Assembly (NCBI GenBank): GCA_937965795.1
Contig: CALCMD010000037.1
Coordinates: forward strand, 1 to 64,000
Direction of reading: 5' to 3'
DNA from: an uncultured Lachnospiraceae bacterium
Lineage (GTDB): Bacteria > Bacillota > Clostridia > Lachnospirales > Lachnospiraceae
Length of the DNA stretch: 64,000 bases
Position 1 is the stretch's first letter. Each line of letters starts with the position of its first letter. The notes beneath the pieces are model-generated. The model had not been told where the DNA came from. It saw nothing but the letters and a program-made list of their open reading frames with translations, and did no database searches. Positions 60,114 to 64,000 of the stretch are shown piece after piece. A program made the translations under genes and the position numbers.

Positions 60114-61178
60114 TTACCAGCCTAATTTAAAATCTGACCAGTCAATGGACACTTCTACTTCCGCTCCCAGCCCAACTCCCAGTCCCAGCTTTCCCTTCAT
60201 GCCTCCCGTAGTTTGCGTATATCCTATTTCCACTCCGGCGCCTACCGCTTTACCTGACGTACCAACGTCAATCTTTATGCCAAAAACGTCCACACCGGCG
60301 GATGCTTTTACTTCCCACGCATAAGCCTCTGCTCCCGCTTCCAGCTTCACTCCATCTGTTGTTTTCAGTTCTCCGCTTTCTGTTTTATACGTCATTCTTC
60401 CAGCAGACGCCTCCGCATATGCGTTTGCAACGCCCGCTTTTCCATTCACTTTGGCATGGACATTGTTATTTTTAGAACCAAATGCTGCGTTTGCCTCTCC
60501 CTCAGCGCCTACTGCCGAAACTTCCGCTCTTGCTCCAATCTGTGGCGCCAGCTTTCCGTCTTTATAAAGGGTGGCTCCCACTTCTCCCTTTGCGCTTACC
60601 TTTCCAACGCTTCCTTTGCCTCCGACACTGGCCAGCCCGATATTCCCCTTTGCACCGCCCTGTGCCACATATGCCTCCCCTGATGCTGACGCTTTAAATA
60701 AGGATACACTATCCAGCTTACCATTCTTCCACTTCGCGCCGCTCTCAAACTTCGCATCCCAGGAAGCCCCAAATGCGTCTCCTTTCGCCTCGCCGGCGCT
60801 TTTGATTCCCAAAACAGTTCCTGCTACCGCTGCGCTCCCGCCAAATACGGAAGCGCTTTTCGCCGCATTTCCCTGCGGAGAGGATATTTTCTGCTGATTC
60901 TTCTTCTCCGATGCAATCAACTTTTCCGTACTTTTATAAAGCTGTGCCGCCGCAGACAGGCATTCTGCCATACTGTTCATGCTTCTGCTTCTCTGATCCA
61001 GATTTCTCCTTAGTCCGCTTAAACTACTGCGAATCGCACTTTTCGCCTGCCCTGACACGGCAAGATTTCTCTCAACATTCCCAATACTGCTGATATATCT
61101 GTTCATCGTGCCAGCCATATTTCTGATATTCTGCGGACGCTGTTCCATCTTTGCTGGAAATACTGTAAATTCTGCCAT
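60114..61178 (-). CDS. candidate type VII effector with glycine-rich beta-repeat C-terminus
   Basis: A 354-residue protein with no signal peptide. Its first 95 residues are helical and likely form the export hairpin; residues about 115-354 are Gly/Ala/Ser/Val-rich with alternating short strands (KGNIGLASVGGKGSVGKVS, EASAGRM, GKLGLGVGLGAEVEVSIDW). Similar tails occur in LXG-type secreted proteins of Clostridia (recalled, not checked) and could span membranes, stack into a solenoid or form fibres. No nuclease or other catalytic motif was seen. No obvious immunity gene lies next to it, unless the DUF3592-like or DUF4176-like genes serve so. Confidence 0.62.
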   Translation of the reverse strand: MAEFTVFPAKMEQRPQNIRNMAGTMNRYISSIGNVERNLAVSGQAKSAIRSSLSGLRRNLDQRSRSMNSMAECLSAAAQLYKSTEKLIASEKKNQQKISSPQGNAAKSASVFGGSAAVAGTVLGIKSAGEAKGDAFGASWDAKFESGAKWKNGKLDSVSLFKASASGEAYVAQGGAKGNIGLASVGGKGSVGKVSAKGEVGATLYKDGKLAPQIGARAEVSAVGAEGEANAAFGSKNNNVHAKVNGKAGVANAYAEASAGRMTYKTESGELKTTDGVKLEAGAEAYAWEVKASAGVDVFGIKIDVGTSGKAVGAGVEIGYTQTTGGMKGKLGLGVGLGAEVEVSIDWSDFKLGW

Positions 61179-61187
61179 TGTTTCCTC

Positions 61188-61490
61188 CTAAACCCGAATC
61201 CCCGAAACCAGCTCATGTACCTTGCTTTCACAGGATTCATATTTTTTCTTCGCATTGACTTCGTATGTATGTACCTGTTCCAGATTTTTAATAATCGTCT
61301 CCAGGTCTTTCATATCATCCTGGAACGCTTTTTTAAAGGCTTCGCTTCCCGGCCCGTCCCACATTTTATCCATGACCGCGACACTGCTTTTCATCTTTCC
61401 CATTTCGGTTCTGATTTTTCGGATATAAGCGTCCACCTGTCCCGCGTCCCTGTTTAAACTGGATGTATTTATTTTAATCTGATTACTCAT
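61188..61490 (-). CDS. WXG100 family protein (e)
   Basis: A 100-residue WXG100-class protein with W-D-G at the turn (KMWDGPGSEAF near 43) and YESCE after the second helix. It overlaps the preceding 128-residue gene by eight bases and is followed after nine bases by the candidate effector, so it may be its export partner. The ATG at 61490 has GGAAGGGAAC-like sequence upstream. Confidence 0.87.
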   Translation of the reverse strand: MSNQIKINTSSLNRDAGQVDAYIRKIRTEMGKMKSSVAVMDKMWDGPGSEAFKKAFQDDMKDLETIIKNLEQVHTYEVNAKKKYESCESKVHELVSGIRV

Positions 61491-61869
61491 AGTTCCTTTC
61501 CTCCCTTCCTTGCAGCCTGACAGGAATTCCGCCCCATCCATTCAAACTGGTTACGTGAATTTTTTCCTGAAATCTTTTTTGGGGTATTTCACAGGCATCC
61601 ATAAGATCCTGTTCGCAATGTTCATACATCCTCTTTGCTTTTTCCAGCGCGATCCGCAAATCCGCCAATATTTCCGCCTGCCTGTGCAGATGTTCTTCTT
61701 CTCTGTAAATCACCCGAAGAATTCTTTCCTTTTCGCTTCCATTTATGACTTTCCGCAAGTCCCGGCGCAGCCCCTGCAATTCCATCTCTTTTCTTTTGAT
61801 GAAATCCGCTTCTCTTTTTAAGTCCTCCATCAGGGGATTCCATTTTGCCAGAGTTACCTGTATCTCCAT
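61483..61869 (-). CDS. coiled-coil protein, likely type VII substrate partner
   Basis: A 128-residue, highly charged helical protein with a long heptad region (residues 15-90, KREADFIKRKEMELQGLRRD, EEHLHRQAEILADL). The end is a short non-helical tail. Small helical partners of this kind precede LXG effectors in other Firmicutes loci and bind them as chaperones. The link here is by size, order and overlap only. Confidence 0.6.
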   Translation of the reverse strand: MEIQVTLAKWNPLMEDLKREADFIKRKEMELQGLRRDLRKVINGSEKERILRVIYREEEHLHRQAEILADLRIALEKAKRMYEHCEQDLMDACEIPQKRFQEKIHVTSLNGWGGIPVRLQGREERNYE

Positions 61870-62003
61870 TTGTTATCACTCCCCTGCCCGAACTGCTTCC
61901 TCGCACATCTTTCTGTATCTCCTTATGCCATGATTATATCATCGCATTTCCCATCGTGTTTCCTGCCGTCATAACCTGCACATTTTCATGTTTCAAATGC
62001 ACC

Positions 62004-62252
62004 CTATACATAAATCATCCTCGTTCCATCCGTCACCCCTGATTCATACAAAGTCTTTTCATCCTTCAACATGCACCTGGCATCCGCAATCCAAAGTGAA
62101 AACGCCTTCCCATTTTCATCTTTGGATTCCTGCATTTTCTTTGAAAGTATTTCGTAAATTTCTTCTTTGATCTGTTCTATACAAGCGTTTTCATCCAGCA
62201 TAAAATCATAAGTATCATCAATCGCCGGAATATAAATATCCACCAGTACCAT
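62004..62252 (-). CDS. YukD/EsaB-like ubiquitin-fold protein
   Basis: An 82-residue protein with a ubiquitin-like beta-grasp layout: a first hairpin VLVDIYIPAIDDTYDFML, a helix IEQIKEEIYEILSKKM and a C-terminal LYESGVTDGTRMIYV. YukD/EsaB is a small conserved component of type VIIb systems needed for secretion. The start at 62252 (site GGAGGGAAA) lies 35 bases inside the end of the upstream gene. Confidence 0.83.
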   Translation of the reverse strand: MVLVDIYIPAIDDTYDFMLDENACIEQIKEEIYEILSKKMQESKDENGKAFSLWIADARCMLKDEKTLYESGVTDGTRMIYV

Positions 62253-62940
62253 CTTTTCCCTCCATCCATGCGGCAACTGCGCGCATCAGCTCTTTCTGTT
62301 TATATGGCTTCCAGAAACAGCCATTCGCATTCTGAAAAACCATGCAGGTCTCCAATCCGCTTTCCTTTATCAAAATTCTCTGTCGGATTTTCATTTTTCC
62401 GCTGTCCTGCCTTGTAAAAACCGCCGCCACATTTTCACTTCTAAAATATTCTTCTGCATCGTTCCGATATGCCGTTTCTTCTTTTTCAAAATTCTTTAAA
62501 ACCTGTTCACATTCTGAAACGATTTCTCCCATCAAACTTTCCAGAAATAAAATCCACTGCGCCTGCGTCCAGAAAGAAAGCTTCAAAGCGCCTTTCCTTC
62601 TCTGACATCTCTCCATCATCACAACCCATCCATTTGAAACATAGCCGCATCTGACTGGCATATCCTGTCCTCTTACATGAACGGAAACACACTCCCTGCT
62701 CTCCAGAAGCGTCCGAAACAAATCCGAAACCCCCGGCCTGATGCTGATTTCTCCATCCGAAAAATCTATTACTTCTTTTTGATAGAGACTCAAAAGCACC
62801 CGATTTTTGCTTTCTCTGGTGATTTCTTCTGACCCGTCGCTATCCAGAATTCCATATAACTGTTTCATTCCAAGCCCCGCTAGCAGAAGCTTCATTTCTT
62901 TATCTTTTAAAATATAGCTCTCATATTCCCCACAGCTCAT
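62218..62940 (-). CDS. unrecognised 240-residue protein of the secretion locus
   Basis: Not recognised. Cytoplasmic, mixed helix and strand; a run LLAGLGMKQLYGIL near the start and a strand-rich end (AAVFTRQDSGKMKIRQRILI). Overlaps lytTR by 20 bases at its start and the YukD-like gene at its end, so translation of the three is coupled. A chaperone or EspG-like role is a guess; the match is not clear. Confidence 0.6.
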   Translation of the reverse strand: MSCGEYESYILKDKEMKLLLAGLGMKQLYGILDSDGSEEITRESKNRVLLSLYQKEVIDFSDGEISIRPGVSDLFRTLLESRECVSVHVRGQDMPVRCGYVSNGWVVMMERCQRRKGALKLSFWTQAQWILFLESLMGEIVSECEQVLKNFEKEETAYRNDAEEYFRSENVAAVFTRQDSGKMKIRQRILIKESGLETCMVFQNANGCFWKPYKQKELMRAVAAWMEGKDGTGGYLYSGD

Positions 62941-63652
62941 TGAGAAACTCCTTTACTGATTTTCGATAGCTTCTGGATACCGGAATCATAAGTCCATGCT
63001 CCAGATATACCATCCCTTCCGACAGCTTTACGTTCTGTAAATGTTCCGTGTTAAACACAAAACTTCTGTGGCACTGCAAAAACCCCTCCGGCAAGAGACT
63101 CATAATATGATCCAGCGTCTCATACTCACAATACTCCATATTCCGAAGCCGTACGAAAATCTTTCTTTCCCTCGCTTCTATGTAATATATTTTTCGAAAA
63201 GGAATCGCTATTTTCCCACTTCGGTTCTTCACCAATAAGACTTTTTTCTCATCGGGCTTCTCTCTTTTGGCAAGAACCGTGTGAAAAAACTCCCGAACCG
63301 TCCTCTCACACTGTTCTTTATTAAAAGGTCTCAGCAGCAGGGACGCCGCGCGGATGTCCGGCGCTAAATATTTCATAGGCGAGATTTCCATATCAGCGAC
63401 CAGCAAAAGCTCCGACTGTGCGAAACTGTTTCGTATCCTGCGCAAAAGTTCGATATCCATATCATCCGACACATCCACAAAGGCGCAATCCAATAACGGT
63501 TCCCTTTCCAACACACTTTTTGCTTCCGACGCCAGTTTCACACAAAAAAGCCGCATCTCCTCTTCTGTCAGATGTGCAATCACATCCCTGACGATTTCTT
63601 TTAATACCTTCCCTTCCTCCGGCGCCTTGTTATAAATCATGCACACGAACAA
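62921..63652 (-). CDS. LytTR-family DNA-binding regulator
   Basis: A 243-residue protein with a C-terminal LytTR domain (about 140-240: KIYYIEARERKIFVRLRNME, then FLQCHRSFVFN and PVSRSYRKSVKEFL). The N-terminal part looks like a receiver domain but has no obvious phosphorylation Asp context (LLVADMEISPMKYLAPDIRA), so it may be a non-phosphorylated variant. TTG at 63652 is the likely start because GGAGG lies seven bases before it. It lies inside the secretion operon and probably regulates it or surface genes. Confidence 0.78.
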   Translation of the reverse strand: MFVCMIYNKAPEEGKVLKEIVRDVIAHLTEEEMRLFCVKLASEAKSVLEREPLLDCAFVDVSDDMDIELLRRIRNSFAQSELLLVADMEISPMKYLAPDIRAASLLLRPFNKEQCERTVREFFHTVLAKREKPDEKKVLLVKNRSGKIAIPFRKIYYIEARERKIFVRLRNMEYCEYETLDHIMSLLPEGFLQCHRSFVFNTEHLQNVKLSEGMVYLEHGLMIPVSRSYRKSVKEFLNELWGI

Positions 63653-63656
63653 GCTG

Positions 63657-64000
63657 CTACCTCCTCGCCAAAGGTATCACTACGCTTCTCGCTGCCTCCT
63701 CTGCCTCCGTCTCAGGAATGCTTCCTGTTCCTGTCTTTTCAGCCTTCTCTTTTTCTGCATAGGACATATAATCAAAATTCAGAATCGGGTTTTCTGAAAC
63801 CTTCCCTCCGAGGTGAATTCCCGTCTTATATCCTACAAACGTCTCATATATTGGGTGTCCCGCAGCGTCGCTGCGATTCTCCAGCGGCACCGCTCCGATA
63901 AAATAGATGTTATGCAGACTTCCTTTGGCAATAATATTTTCCAGGAAGCTTCTCATATCAAGCTTTGCATTGTAAATAAAATCTACAAACCATACCAAAT
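63657..64000 (-). CDS. EssC-type FtsK/SpoIIIE ATPase, C-terminal end only
   Basis: The last 114 or so codons of a gene that continues past the right edge. The residues NIYFIGAVPLENR, YKTGIHLGG and NPILNFDYM match the final ATPase domain of type VIIb secretion ATPases (EssC/YukB). The end ARSVVIPLARR closes the protein. It identifies the region as a type VII locus whose other core genes (EsaA, EssA, EssB) must lie outside the window. Confidence 0.78.
   Translation of the reverse strand, partial: LVWFVDFIYNAKLDMRSFLENIIAKGSLHNIYFIGAVPLENRSDAAGHPIYETFVGYKTGIHLGGKVSENPILNFDYMSYAEKEKAEKTGTGSIPETEAEEAARSVVIPLARR

Overview
The window comes from a low-to-mid GC Gram-positive anaerobe of the Clostridia, most likely a gut Lachnospiraceae. 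The evidence is a sporulation sigma factor (SigH) in a cysS-mrnC-rlmB-sigH operon, a tryptophan T-box leader, an L10 leader, sortase-dependent pili, a type VII-type (WXG100/FtsK) secretion locus, strong Shine-Dalgarno sequences and TTGACA-N17-TATAAT promoters. Nearly every gene is on the minus strand; the one clear exception is an XRE-family regulator at 55188-55466. Genes are therefore described in transcription order, from high to low coordinates.

Housekeeping regions. At 136-5041 lie ispF-GNAT and cysS-mrnC-rlmB-sigH. The extreme left edge carries a strong promoter and a leader that looks like the start of an rRNA operon. Three tRNA genes (Met, Val, Pro) have their own promoters and terminators. 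12306-20070 holds purL and a pfkA-dnaX-ybaB-recR operon. 27153-32959 is a T-box-controlled trpEGDCBA operon with no trpF. 33420-37736 holds rplJL with its autoregulatory leader, and carB.

Accessory region 1 (6758-12001) is a pilus island: tip pilin, small coiled-coil protein, catalytically dead signal peptidase-like protein, major pilin, class B sortase, small anchor pilin. The order matches the streptococcal FCT-3 order (cpa-sipA-fctA-srtC2-fctB). The last gene has a signal peptide and a ribosome binding site but an ACG where its start codon should be.

Accessory region 2 (20217-26964) is a three-gene operon: a very large secreted GH89 alpha-N-acetylglucosaminidase with many carbohydrate-binding-like modules, an unannotated 44-residue peptide, and a small membrane-anchored acidic protein.

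Accessory region 3 (39220 to the right edge) is the most unusual part. A type VII secretion cluster (EssC end, LytTR regulator, YukD-like protein, five WXG100-class proteins, a glycine-rich candidate effector, DUF4176-like protein, FHA membrane protein with a dead trypsin domain) abuts, across the XRE gene, an operon with a vWA membrane protein, a tubulin-like GTPase with four tandem zinc-ribbon-like repeats, two unrecognised proteins, a zinc-ribbon P-loop GTPase, a coiled-coil membrane protein resembling GTPase-associated protein 1, and a second tubulin-like protein that has lost its nucleotide-binding loops. The two blocks may form one envelope-associated, nucleotide-controlled secretion or conflict system; this is inference from adjacency and domain content.
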